From Mycobacterium sp. KBS0706 (GTDB lineage: Bacteria > Pseudomonadota > Alphaproteobacteria > DSM-16000 > Inquilinaceae), in the NCBI RefSeq assembly GCF_005938675.2, contig NZ_VCCH02000031.1, positions 17,468 through 81,467 of the forward strand: 64,000 nt of DNA, written 5' to 3'. Made by a program: the position numbers and the translations under genes. The notes beneath the pieces were generated by a model. It saw nothing but the letters and a program-made list of their open reading frames with translations. It was not told the DNA's origin and did not search any database. This document shows positions 32,864-41,181 of this stretch, piece by piece. The first letter of the stretch is position 1, and each line of letters opens with the position of its first letter.

Positions 32864-33961
32864 CTAGCCCTTCGCCGGGCCGGTCGAGGCGCGCAGAACC
32901 AGCTCGGTGCCGAAATGGATCTGGTCGCGGCCGCGCGGGTCGATCAGCAACTCCGCCGCCGCCCGGCCCTTCTCGACCAGCGGCTGGCGGATGGTGGTCA
33001 GCGGCGGGGTGGAGGTGGCGGCCGCGGCGATGTCGTCGAAGCCGATCACCGAGACGTCGCCCGGCACCGACAGGCCCTGCCGCGTCAGCCACGCCATGGC
33101 CCACAGCGCCAGCCGGTCGCAGGTGGCGAGGATCGCGGTCAGCCCCGGCCGGCGCCGCATCAGCCGCGGCATGCTGCGCTCGATCGACTCGGCCTCGAAC
33201 AGGCATTCCTCGATCGCCACCTGCCCGGCCGGGATGCCGGCTTCGGCCAGCACGTCGAGATAACCGCAGAGCCGCTGCTGGCAGGCGTCGTAGATCGAGT
33301 CGCGGATGCGGCGCAGCGACACCGCGCCCTCCCGCGAATCCGGCATCAGCTCCATCGACAGCACGCCGATGCGGCGGTGGCCGAGTTCGAGCAGGTGCCG
33401 GGCCGAAGCCTCGGCGCCGCTACGGTCGGCGACGGTGACGGTGCGGCAGCCCTCGACCAGCGGCTGGTCGACCGTCACCACTGGCAGGCCGCGGCTGCGG
33501 ATGATGTCGAGGACGCCCGGCTCCTCCTCCATGCAGTACATGATGAAGCCGTCGACCGCGGCCGAGCCGAGGGCCTTGCGCGCCGCCTCGACATCCGAGG
33601 CGGCATAGACCGAGATGCCGCGCCCGGTCTCGTCGCACACCGCGGCCACGCCCTGGATCAGCGCCAGCGCCGCCGGGTCGCCGAAGGCGTAGCTGAGACC
33701 TTCCGGGATCATCACCGCGATGGTGCCGATATGGCCGGTGCGCAGCATCCGGGCCAGCGGGTCGGGGCCCTGGTAGCCGAGCGTTTCGGCCGCTGCCATC
33801 ACCTTGGCGCGGATGGCGTCGCTGACCCGCTCGGGATGGTTGAAGACGTTGGAGACGGTGCCCTGCGCCACCCCCGCCGCAATGGCGATGTCGCGCAGGC
33901 GGGCTTTCGGCTTCGGGGCGTCGGGCGTCGGGGCGTCGGGCGTCGGGGCGTCATCGGGCAT
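32864..33961 (-). CDS. LacI-family transcriptional regulator
   Basis: A 365-residue repressor. A Pro/Ala/Asp-rich N-terminal tail (repeat APTPD) precedes the LacI HTH (LRDIAIAAGVAQGTVSNVFN, then hinge DPLARMLRTGHIGTIAVMIP), and a periplasmic-binding-protein-like ligand domain follows (ending VSVIGFDDIAAAATSTPPLTTIRQP). Operators at 33982-33995 and 34031-34055 lie between it and a divergent 73-residue protein gene. No sugar transport or catabolic gene adjoins it, which is unusual for the family. Confidence 0.92.
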   Translation of the reverse strand: MPDDAPTPDAPTPDAPKPKARLRDIAIAAGVAQGTVSNVFNHPERVSDAIRAKVMAAAETLGYQGPDPLARMLRTGHIGTIAVMIPEGLSYAFGDPAALALIQGVAAVCDETGRGISVYAASDVEAARKALGSAAVDGFIMYCMEEEPGVLDIIRSRGLPVVTVDQPLVEGCRTVTVADRSGAEASARHLLELGHRRIGVLSMELMPDSREGAVSLRRIRDSIYDACQQRLCGYLDVLAEAGIPAGQVAIEECLFEAESIERSMPRLMRRRPGLTAILATCDRLALWAMAWLTRQGLSVPGDVSVIGFDDIAAAATSTPPLTTIRQPLVEKGRAAAELLIDPRGRDQIHFGTELVLRASTGPAKG

Positions 33962-33981
33962 GCCCCACCCTAGCCGGGATC

Positions 33982-33995
33982 TTGAACCGATTCAA
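33982..33995. promoter_or_regulatory. LacI-type operator O1 (near palindrome)
   Basis: TTGAACCGATTCAA is a 14-base near palindrome 21 bases before the LacI start codon. It shares TGAA(T/C)CGATTCA with the operator at 34031-34042. Its position suggests autoregulation. Confidence 0.7.
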
Positions 33996-34002
33996 AAAAT
34001 CC

Positions 34003-34055
34003 TTGACGGAGGCATCTCGAGACGCAATTATGAATCGATTCAAAAAATCGATTCA
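34003..34055 (+). promoter_or_regulatory. Promoter with downstream LacI operators O2 and O3
   Basis: TTGACG at 34003-34008 and AATTAT at 34026-34031 are spaced by 17 bases, a good sigma70 arrangement. Immediately after comes TGAATCGATTCA (34031-34042), a perfect 12-base palindrome. A third partial copy, AAATCGATTCAA, ends at 34055. The operators cover the expected transcription start, which predicts tight repression of the small downstream gene. Confidence 0.78.
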
Positions 34056-34067
34056 AAGGAGGCCGTC

Positions 34068-34289
34068 ATGTCCCTCATGACCGGATTCCCACTGGTCGCC
34101 CATCTGATGCAGATCCGGCTGGGCGGCCGCTTCAGCCACCTGCCGCCCTCGCTGGCGGCGGAGCTGGAGGCGTTCGCCGCCGAGCAGGATACGCCTCGGC
34201 CGGCCGCGACGCCGCCGAAGCCGGCCGCCCGCCGCAGCTCCTCGGTGCCGTCGCCGGCGCCGGCCTTCGCCCTCCGCAAGGCCTGCTGA
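34068..34289 (+). CDS. Small protein of unknown function under a LacI-controlled promoter
   Basis: A 73-residue protein: MSLMTGFPLVAHLMQIRLGG, then RFSHLPPSLAAELEAFAAEQD, then a Pro/Ala/Ser/Arg-rich tail ending APAFALRKAC with a C-terminal Cys. AAAGGAGG six bases before ATG 34068 is a near-perfect ribosome binding site, and the gene has a strong promoter with LacI operators. I do not recognise the family. Ribosome binding site, promoter and operator together make it very likely a real, regulated gene. The convergent cyclase gene ends 20 bases away. Confidence 0.75.
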   Translation: MSLMTGFPLVAHLMQIRLGGRFSHLPPSLAAELEAFAAEQDTPRPAATPPKPAARRSSSVPSPAPAFALRKAC

Positions 34290-34308
34290 GGGCGCGCAGC
34301 CTCGGGCG

Positions 34309-35355
34309 TCAGTCGATCCCCTCGCACTCGACCAGTTCGAGCCGACCCTTGCCCTTGAGCTCGTAAAGCCCCTGGCTGCGGGCGCGGCAGCGGTCCTGGA
34401 TGGGCTGCCACAGCGCGGCGCTCAGGAACACGGAATTGGCGTTGGCGCAGGCGGTGATCCGCGCTGCCGTGTTCACCGTGTCGCCCCAGAGGTCGAACAG
34501 GAACTGCCGCCGGCCGATCACGCCCGCCACCACCGGGCCGTGATGGATGCCGACGCGGACGCCCCAGCCGGGCTTCGCCTGCCGGGCCGCCGCCACCAGG
34601 TCGAGGCCGCAGCGGATGCTGGCCGGCAGCGGCTCCTCGACCCCCTCCAGCAGCCCCGCCGTCGCCATCAGGGCGTCGCCGATGGTCTTGATCTTCTCCA
34701 GCCCGTGGCCGGCGACGACGACTTCGAACGCCTCCACCAGGCCCTGCAGCTCGGTCACCACCTGCTCCGGCGGGTTGCGGTCGCAATAGGCGGTAAAGTC
34801 GACGATGTCGCAGAACAGCACCGCCACGTTCTCGTAGCGCCGCGGCGCCACCCTGTCGGTTGCCTTGAGCTCGCCGATCGCGCCGGGCGGCAGGATGGCG
34901 TGCAGCAGCCGCTCGCTGCGCTCCTGCTCCTGCCGGATCTGGTCGAGATGCGCCGCCTCCTGGTCGCGCAACTGCTTCTTGTCCAGCGACGCGCCGACCC
35001 GGGCCCGCAGCAGGGTGGGGTTGAACGGCTTGGGCAGGTAGTCCTCGGCGCCCAGCTCGATGCAGCGCACGGCGCCATCGACCGCGTCGAGTGCCGAGAT
35101 CATGATCACCGGGATGCCGCGCAGCGCCGGGTCCGACTTCAGGGTCCGCAGCACCTCGTAGCCGTTCATGCCCGGCATCATCACGTCGAGCAGCACCAGG
35201 TCGAAGGGTTGGCTGCGCAGCAGGGCCAGGGCGGCGATGCCGTCCGCCGCCTCGGTCAGGTCGTGATAGCCCTCCCGCCGCAGCCGGCGGGCCAGGGTGT
35301 AGCGGTTCATCTCGTCGTCGTCGACGATCAGGATGGCGGCCGCCGGGTCAGCCAT
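34309..35355 (-). CDS. Receiver-adenylate cyclase fusion protein
   Basis: A 348-residue response regulator. The receiver domain occupies residues 8-125 (DDD cluster, phospho-acceptor Asp57 in LLDVMMPGMNG, Lys109 in LPKPF), followed by a coiled-coil linker (about 125-155) and a class III nucleotide cyclase domain (about 173-330). The metal-binding Asp183 is in VLFCDIVDFT and Asp227 in KIKTIGDALM. Lys223 and Asp288 (in FDLWGDTVN) are the ATP-selecting pair, and Asn295/Arg299 the transition-state pair. All essentials for cAMP formation are present. It is the last gene of the DUF3365-kinase-regulator operon, overlapping the CheY-like gene by eight bases. Confidence 0.92.
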   Translation of the reverse strand: MADPAAAILIVDDDEMNRYTLARRLRREGYHDLTEAADGIAALALLRSQPFDLVLLDVMMPGMNGYEVLRTLKSDPALRGIPVIMISALDAVDGAVRCIELGAEDYLPKPFNPTLLRARVGASLDKKQLRDQEAAHLDQIRQEQERSERLLHAILPPGAIGELKATDRVAPRRYENVAVLFCDIVDFTAYCDRNPPEQVVTELQGLVEAFEVVVAGHGLEKIKTIGDALMATAGLLEGVEEPLPASIRCGLDLVAAARQAKPGWGVRVGIHHGPVVAGVIGRRQFLFDLWGDTVNTAARITACANANSVFLSAALWQPIQDRCRARSQGLYELKGKGRLELVECEGID

Positions 35356-35722
35356 CGCGCCGCGCCTTGTCCAGCACGGCCTCGATCTTGCGCAGCAGCC
35401 GCGGCAGGTCGACCGGCTTGGTATCGTAGTCGTCGCAGCCCGCCGCCAGGGCCTTCTCGCGGTCGCCCGCCATGGCGTGGGCCGACAATGCGATCACCGG
35501 GGTGCCGCTGGCCACGGCCTTGATCTGGCGCGTCGCCTCCCAGCCGTCGATCACCGGCAGGCTGAGATCCATCAGCACCAGGTCCGGGCGCTCGCGGCCG
35601 GCCATCGCGACCCCTTCCGCCCCGTCGCGGGCCACGATGATTTCGAAGCCGCGCCGCTGCAGGCGGGAGGACAGCATGTAGACATTGTCCTCGTTGTCCT
35701 CGACATAGAGGATCGTCGCCAT
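35348..35722 (-). CDS. CheY-like single-domain response regulator
   Basis: A 124-residue receiver domain only: acidic pocket VEDNED, phospho-acceptor Asp52 in LVLMDLSLPVIDG, Thr/Ser switch in VIALSAHAM, Lys102 in DTKPVD. It resembles the DivK group of stand-alone receivers. It lies two bases after the hybrid kinase and overlaps the receiver-cyclase gene. It probably acts as a phosphate shuttle or sink within this cascade (inference). Confidence 0.92.
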   Translation of the reverse strand: MATILYVEDNEDNVYMLSSRLQRRGFEIIVARDGAEGVAMAGRERPDLVLMDLSLPVIDGWEATRQIKAVASGTPVIALSAHAMAGDREKALAAGCDDYDTKPVDLPRLLRKIEAVLDKARRDG

Positions 35723-35724
35723 GG

Positions 35725-38484
35725 TCAGGCCCTCCGCCGGGTCGCGGCGGTGGCGTAGCGGCCGACCAGCAGGCGGATCTGCGCCAGCAGCTCGTGCTGC
35801 TCGAAGGCCGCCTTCTGCAGGATGTGCTCGACACCGCCGTTCAGGCGGCGGTGGTCGTGGGCGGTGAGGTCGGCGGCGGTGACGATGATCACCGGGATGC
35901 CGCCGAATTCGGGCACCTTCCGGCAGGCGGCGAGGAATTCGAAGCCGTCCATCTCCGGCATCATCAGGTCGAGCAGGATGAGATCCGGCCTTTCGCGGCC
36001 CATCCGCGCCAGCGCCTCGCGGCCGTCGCCGGCCTCGGCGACCTTCCAGCCCTCGCCGATCAGCAGGCGGCGCATCATCAACCGGGTCGGCGCATCGTCC
36101 TCGACCACCAGCACGCGGCGCGTCGCCGCGACCGCGGACCGGTAGCGGGCCAGGATCGCGGCGAGGCGGGCGCGGTCGATCGGCTTGTTGAGGTAGTCCG
36201 ACGCGCCGAGGGCGATGCCCTTATGCTTCTCGTCGACGATCGTGACCATGATCACGGGAATGCCCGCCAGCTCCGGGTCCGACTTCAGCTCCTGCAGCAC
36301 GCTCCAGCCGTCCATGTCCGGCATCAGCACGTCGAGGGTGATGACCGACGGGCGCTGCATCCGGGCGGCCGCCAGCGCCTCGGCGCCGTTCCCGGCGGTG
36401 ACGACGTCGAAGCCCTCGCGGCCGAGGAAGCGACGCATCAGGTCGCGCACCGTGGCGTCGTCATCGACCACCAGGACCCGGTCGGCGACGGCGCGCGTCG
36501 CGTCGGGAATGGCAGCGACGATGCCGACCGGCGCGGGAGCCGGCCCGGGGATCACCTCCGCCGTCACGACAGAGCCCGCCGGCAGGCGGACGGTGAAGCT
36601 GGTGCCGATTCCCGGCTCGCTCTCGACCGCGATGGTGCCGCCCATCAGCGCCGCCAGCCGCTGGCTGATCGCCAGCCCCAGCCCGGTGCCGCCATATTTG
36701 CGGGTGGTCGAGCTGTCGGCCTGGGTGAATTCCTGGAACAGCCGGCCGAGCTGGTCCCGGGTCATGCCGATGCCGGTGTCCGAGACGCGGAACCGGATCC
36801 AGCCCTCCTCGGCATCGCGCGCCACCGCCAGCGTCACCGTTCCGCCTTCGGTGAACTTGCAGGCATTGCTCAGCAGGTTGAGGATGATCTGCCGCAGGCG
36901 GGTCTGGTCGGTCCGCATGGCGCCGAGCCCGGCCGGCCGCTCGACCACCAGGCGGTTGCCGTTACGGTCGGCCAGCGGCTGCGCCGCGCCGGCCAGATCG
37001 GCGACCAGGGCGGCGAGGTCGATCTCCTCCTCATGCAGGTCGAGCCGCCCGGCCTCGATCTTCGACAGGTCCAGCACGTCGTTGATCAGCTCCAGCAGGT
37101 GCCGGCCGGCGCGCAGGATGCGGTCCAGCGGCTCGCCGAACTCCGTCAGCGCCTGGTCCGCGGCATCCTCCGCCAGCATCTCCGCCAGGCCGATGATGGC
37201 GTTGAGCGGGGTTCGCAGCTCGTGGCTCATATTCGCCAGGAAACGGCTTTTCGCCAGCGTCGCGTGGGTGGCCTGGTCGCGGGCATCGGCCAGCCGGTCG
37301 ACCAGCTCGCCCAGCTGCGCCTCCCGCGCCTTCAGCTCGGTGATGTCGGTGAACACCCCGACGCAGCCGCCATCGGCGGTGATGCGCTCGCTGATCTTCA
37401 GCCAGCGGCCGCCGGCCCGCCGCTGCTCATAGGCGCCGCCCGGATGGTGATGCCGATCGAGCCGTGCCGTCAGCCAGGCGTCGAGATGGCCGTTGGCGTC
37501 CGGGATCATCCCGGCCTGTGCGGCGGCCTGGATCACCTCCTGGTAATGGATGCCCGGCGCGATCGCGACATCGACTCCGGCATACATCTCGCGATAGCGG
37601 CTGTTGCAGATCACCAGCCGGTCCTCGGCATCGTACAGGGCGAAGCCTTCGGAGATGGTCTCGATCGCCTCGCCGAGCTGGCGCCGGGCCCGCTGCGCCT
37701 CGGCCTCCGCCTCGCGGTGCTGCCGTTCCAGCCGGTCGCGCTCGACCAGGCTGCGCTGCAGCAGCCCGAGAGTCCGCGTCATCTCGCCGATCTCGTCATG
37801 CCCGGCCGGCGGCAGCGCGACGTCGAGCCGGCCGCTGGTGATCGCGGCCATGGCGTGCTCGAGCTGGCGCAGCGGCCCGATGATCGAGCGGACGATGACC
37901 GCGGTCAGCACCGCCGCGAGCAGGAAGGCGAGGACGCCGGTCGCCAGCGACAGCTGCACCGCCGTCTCGGCGTTCTGGGCGGCCGCGTCGCGCTTGGCCA
38001 CGGCCTCGTCCTCGAGCCGATCGACCATCCCGGCCAGGGCGGCGTCGATCGCCAGGATGTGGTTGCGGGTCTGCGACATCAAGGCGTTGCCGACGACGCG
38101 CTGGTCGTCGGTGTAGGCGTCGACCGCCTTGAGCGCCTGGTCCATCAGCGGCCCGATCTCGGCCTGGATCGACCGGACGCCGTCGGGATCGTAGGGGTCC
38201 AGGGCGGCGAGGTCGGCCGCCAGCTGGTCCCTGGCGGCGCGGGCGTTCATCTCCGACCGCACGAGCAGGCTCACGGCCAGGTCGGTCAGCCAGTATTTGA
38301 GGTCGCCGAAATCCTTGTTCGCCTTGTTGGCCGTCTTCAGCACCGAGACCAGCCGCGCCTCGTCGGCCAGCGCCGCCGCTTCGGACGCCACCTGGCGGTT
38401 AAGATAGAGCGTGGTCAGGGTGAGGATCGCCAGCAGCAGGACCGCCAGGGAGACCAGCCGGGTACGGATCGAAAGCTGCGACAT
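35725..38484 (-). CDS. Hybrid sensor histidine kinase (HAMP-PAS-HisKA-HATPase-REC-REC)
   Basis: A 919-residue inner membrane kinase. TM1 is at about residues 9-30, a periplasmic helical sensor at about 30-170, TM2 at about 178-205, HAMP to 255 with a coiled coil, and a PAS domain at about 265-395 (AIETISEGFALYDAEDRLVI). HisKA has His421 in MSHELRTPLN. The ATPase has NLLSNACKF, DTGIGM and GTGLGLAI. Two C-terminal receivers follow, with Asp near 717 (TLDVLMPDMDG) and 841 (LLDLMMPEMDG). GAGGAG five bases before ATG 38484 sets the start. No His phosphotransfer domain is present in the window. The upstream gene encodes an exported DUF3365 haem protein, a likely input partner. Confidence 0.93.
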   Translation of the reverse strand: MSQLSIRTRLVSLAVLLLAILTLTTLYLNRQVASEAAALADEARLVSVLKTANKANKDFGDLKYWLTDLAVSLLVRSEMNARAARDQLAADLAALDPYDPDGVRSIQAEIGPLMDQALKAVDAYTDDQRVVGNALMSQTRNHILAIDAALAGMVDRLEDEAVAKRDAAAQNAETAVQLSLATGVLAFLLAAVLTAVIVRSIIGPLRQLEHAMAAITSGRLDVALPPAGHDEIGEMTRTLGLLQRSLVERDRLERQHREAEAEAQRARRQLGEAIETISEGFALYDAEDRLVICNSRYREMYAGVDVAIAPGIHYQEVIQAAAQAGMIPDANGHLDAWLTARLDRHHHPGGAYEQRRAGGRWLKISERITADGGCVGVFTDITELKAREAQLGELVDRLADARDQATHATLAKSRFLANMSHELRTPLNAIIGLAEMLAEDAADQALTEFGEPLDRILRAGRHLLELINDVLDLSKIEAGRLDLHEEEIDLAALVADLAGAAQPLADRNGNRLVVERPAGLGAMRTDQTRLRQIILNLLSNACKFTEGGTVTLAVARDAEEGWIRFRVSDTGIGMTRDQLGRLFQEFTQADSSTTRKYGGTGLGLAISQRLAALMGGTIAVESEPGIGTSFTVRLPAGSVVTAEVIPGPAPAPVGIVAAIPDATRAVADRVLVVDDDATVRDLMRRFLGREGFDVVTAGNGAEALAAARMQRPSVITLDVLMPDMDGWSVLQELKSDPELAGIPVIMVTIVDEKHKGIALGASDYLNKPIDRARLAAILARYRSAVAATRRVLVVEDDAPTRLMMRRLLIGEGWKVAEAGDGREALARMGRERPDLILLDLMMPEMDGFEFLAACRKVPEFGGIPVIIVTAADLTAHDHRRLNGGVEHILQKAAFEQHELLAQIRLLVGRYATAATRRRA

Positions 38485-38523
38485 GCCGCTCCTCGGCGGC
38501 CGGCGGCCCACCGCCGGTCGGGC

Positions 38524-39306
38524 TCAGTCGAACAAGGTGACGCTGACGACGCCGCCCAGATCCCCCAGGCTCGCGCCTTCCTTCGGATAGCCGGTGATGT
38601 CGATCTCGCCCTTGGGCTTGCCGTGGCAGGAGAGGCAGTCGGCGCCGTAATATTCCGGCACCAGGACGCGGGTGGCAGGACGCCCGTTCACGGTGGTCGT
38701 CGCGGCGTAGACGGCATCCTTGGTCCAGCCGGGCGACTGGAACTTGGTGCGGATGACATCGGTCTCGAACGCGTCGGGTGAAGCCTTGCGGTTGCGCACC
38801 AGCTCCGGCGGCGCCGTCACCTTGATCTCGGCCCGGCCGCTCTGGTCCCGGCGGAACTGCTCGGTCGCCAGCCGGGCGAAGACGGCGGGAACGAAGCCTT
38901 TGAAGCCCGCCCCCTTCTCGTTGATCACGGGCTGGTTGGCGTCCATCACCTCCTTGACCGCCTGGGCCATGGCGGTGAGCAGCCGCCCCTTCTCCGACCC
39001 TGGATCGACCTTGCGCGGATCGACGCCGGTGGTCGCGATCATGTTCCGGATCGCCGCCTCGACGACCACGTCGCCGGTGAGCCCCTTGTCGCCGAGCGCG
39101 GGGTCGTTGATCCGGGCCTGGTTCCCCGAGATCACGGTGCGCGCGCTGCGCAGGAACTCGGCCAGGCTGAGCGCCGCGTCCACATCGTCCTGGCCTGCCG
39201 CGAGGATGGGGGGAAGTCCCCCCGCAAGCATGCCCAGCAGGACGAGAGACGCCAACGTCTTCCTCGCCCCGGAAATCCTAAGCCACGGCCGGCCATCCCA
39301 AATCAT
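38524..39306 (-). CDS. DUF3365 (Tll0287-like) exported c-type haem protein
   Basis: A 260-residue protein. An N-terminal hydrophobic signal segment (ASLVLLGMLAGGLPPILAAG) is followed by a DUF3365 domain with one covalent haem site C-L-S-C-H at about 224-228, continuing GKPKGEIDITGYPKEGASLGDLGG as in the Tll0287-like family. The start ATG 39306 has AAGGG upstream; an ATG 15 codons earlier lacks one. DUF3365 domains are known as periplasmic parts of sensor kinases. Here the domain is a separate protein 39 bases upstream of a kinase, so a redox- or gas-sensing partner is a reasonable inference. Confidence 0.87.
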   Translation of the reverse strand: MIWDGRPWLRISGARKTLASLVLLGMLAGGLPPILAAGQDDVDAALSLAEFLRSARTVISGNQARINDPALGDKGLTGDVVVEAAIRNMIATTGVDPRKVDPGSEKGRLLTAMAQAVKEVMDANQPVINEKGAGFKGFVPAVFARLATEQFRRDQSGRAEIKVTAPPELVRNRKASPDAFETDVIRTKFQSPGWTKDAVYAATTTVNGRPATRVLVPEYYGADCLSCHGKPKGEIDITGYPKEGASLGDLGGVVSVTLFD

Positions 39307-39686
39307 ATCGACCCTTAGGCAAAATCGCAGTAATCGCTCAGCATTACCCAAAGATGGGAAAAGAAGTATCTCAACACCAGGATATCGTTATTGCCGGCGT
39401 GGCGCAAGCTTGGCCAGGACATCGGGCGAAGCGATCCGGCGATTACTCGGATGGCACCGTCCTAAGGCTTTTGGAGTACATGGGATCGCCGCATCGAGAT
39501 GACTAATCCCCTATGCAGGGCTTGCCCGTGGCGATCGCCGTGTTGGAAATAAAATGTCTTCAGATCCGCATCCGGCACAACTCTGACATGAAATAGGTCA
39601 GTCTCATTGACATAAATCGACCGGCCATGGTTCGGTCGGGGAACGGCGCCGGGACAGACGCCGCGCCCAGGAAGACCGAGGACACC
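39307..39686. other. 380-base divergent promoter region
   Basis: No gene is seen. The half near 39307-39420 is AT-richer and should hold the promoter of the leftward signalling operon. Toward the aminotransferase there are two direct copies of TGACAT(G/A)AA, at 39584-39592 and 39608-39616, and TTGACA at 39607-39612, a possible -35 box or regulator site for the rightward gene. Confidence 0.4.
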
Positions 39687-40907
39687 ATGACCATCGGCGA
39701 CACCCATTACGCCACACGCGCCGCGCGGATGCGCGCCTCCGAGATCCGCGAGCTGCTGAAGCTGCTGGACCGGCCGGGCGTGATCTCCTTCGCCGGCGGC
39801 ATCCCCGACCCGGCGCTGTTCCCGGCCGAGACCATCCGCGCCGGCTACGAAGCCGCGCTGGCCGTCGGTGACACCGCGCTGCAGTATTCGGTCAGCGAGG
39901 GCTATGCCCCGCTGCGGCAATGGATCGCCCGGCACATGGCCTCGATCGGCGTGCCCTGCGGCGCCGACAACATCGTCGTCACCTCCGGCTCGCAGCAGGG
40001 GCTGGACTATCTCGGCAAGCTGTTCCTGTCGCCCGGCGACACCGCGCTGGTCGGCTGGCCGACCTATCTCGGCGCGCTGCAGGCCTTCAACGCCTATGAG
40101 CCGCGCTATGACCGGCTGGAGCCGGAGCACGGCAACGCCACGCCGGACATGTACCGTGCGGCGGCCGAAGCCGCCGGAGGACGGGTGGCGTTGGCCTATC
40201 TGACGCCGGACTTCGCCAACCCGTCGGGCGAGACGCTGAGCCGGGCCGCCCGCGAGCGCGCCTTGGCCCTGGCCGACGAGCTCGACATCCCGCTGGTCGA
40301 GGATTCGGCCTATCAGGCGCTGCGCTACGACGGCGAGGACGTGCCGCCGCTGCTGGCGCTGGACGTCGCGGCCAAGGGCGAGATCGACCGCAGCCGGGTG
40401 ATCCATTGCGGCAGCTTCTCGAAGACCCTGGCGCCGGGCTTGCGCATCGGCTGGATCTGCGCCGCCCGCGGCGTGGTGCAGAAGCTGGTGCTGACCAAGC
40501 AGGCGGCCGACCTGCACACCCCGACCATCAACCAGATGGTGATGCATCACGCCGCCGAGCACGCCTATCCGGCCCAGGTGGCGAAGATCCGCGCCGCCTA
40601 TCGCGACCGGCGCGACCGCATGCTGGCGGCGCTGGGGCGGCACATGCCGGCGGGGGTCAACTGGACCCGGCCGGAGGGCGGCATGTTCATCTGGGTGACG
40701 CTGCCCGAGAGCCTGGACGGCGCCGATCTGCTGGCCCGGGCGGTGGACCAGGGCGTCGCCTTCGTCCCCGGCCGCGCCTTCCACGCCGACGGCCGCCACG
40801 GCAACACGCTGCGCCTGTCCTTCTCCCTGGCCGACGGCGCGGCGATCGACGAGGGCATCGGCCGGCTGGGCGCACTGATCGCGGGTGCGGCGAAGGCGGC
40901 GGCCTGA
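39687..40907 (+). CDS. PLP-dependent aminotransferase, 2-aminoadipate aminotransferase (LysN/KAT II)-like
   Basis: A 406-residue fold-type I aminotransferase. ISFAGGIPDPALFP at the N-terminus and VTSGSQQGLDYLGKLF are typical of the LysN/MocR-catalytic group. PDFANPSGETLS gives the PLP Asn, VEDSAYQALRYDG the Asp, and CGSFSKTLAPGLRIGWI the Schiff-base Lys; the carboxylate-binding Arg is in NTLRLSFS. There is no HTH domain, so it is an enzyme rather than a MocR regulator. GAGGA before ATG 39687. Likely substrates are aromatic amino acids, 2-aminoadipate or branched-chain amino acids; this cannot be narrowed. Confidence 0.88.
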   Translation: MTIGDTHYATRAARMRASEIRELLKLLDRPGVISFAGGIPDPALFPAETIRAGYEAALAVGDTALQYSVSEGYAPLRQWIARHMASIGVPCGADNIVVTSGSQQGLDYLGKLFLSPGDTALVGWPTYLGALQAFNAYEPRYDRLEPEHGNATPDMYRAAAEAAGGRVALAYLTPDFANPSGETLSRAARERALALADELDIPLVEDSAYQALRYDGEDVPPLLALDVAAKGEIDRSRVIHCGSFSKTLAPGLRIGWICAARGVVQKLVLTKQAADLHTPTINQMVMHHAAEHAYPAQVAKIRAAYRDRRDRMLAALGRHMPAGVNWTRPEGGMFIWVTLPESLDGADLLARAVDQGVAFVPGRAFHADGRHGNTLRLSFSLADGAAIDEGIGRLGALIAGAAKAAA

Positions 40908-41002
40908 GGCGGGCGGTTTACCCGCCGTTGGGCAGATGACCTTTTGCCTCTCCCGCTTGCGAGACCTTTTCAAAAAGGCTGAGGCCTAACCTTTCATAAT
41001 CC

Positions 41003-41023
41003 CCCCTCCCCTTGCGGGAGGGG
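41003..41023. repeat. Short GC-rich intergenic hairpin repeat, family D
   Basis: CCCCTCCC-cttgc-GGGAGGGG forms an eight-base-pair stem. Related forms occur at 43219-43249, 50140-50175 and inside 52291-52415. It lies in the 274-base gap after the aminotransferase gene, where no gene is seen. Confidence 0.7.
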
Positions 41024-41181
41024 GCTGGGCGCGGCGTCTGGGCTGGACATGCCAATTGCGAGGCTCCCGCTCGGTTTCGGCAGGAACACTAAAGCCGAAA
41101 GTAGCTTCCACAGGAAAGGCCGCCCGCATTGACGGCCGCCTATGGTCGGAACAAGCTCAGCGGGCTTCTGAAGGGATTTGA

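Noticed and set aside
35794..38781. A 995-codon open frame antisense to the hybrid kinase, and similar long antisense frames at 5845-7905 (antisense to ftsK) and 60842-63832
   Set aside because: High GC lowers stop frequency in antisense and shifted frames. These translations have no domain motifs, are biased to Gln/His/Arg/Gly, and lie exactly opposite genes with clear motifs.
39627..40907. Reading the aminotransferase as a MocR-type regulator
   Set aside because: There is no N-terminal winged helix; the protein starts at ATG 39687 with the catalytic domain only.
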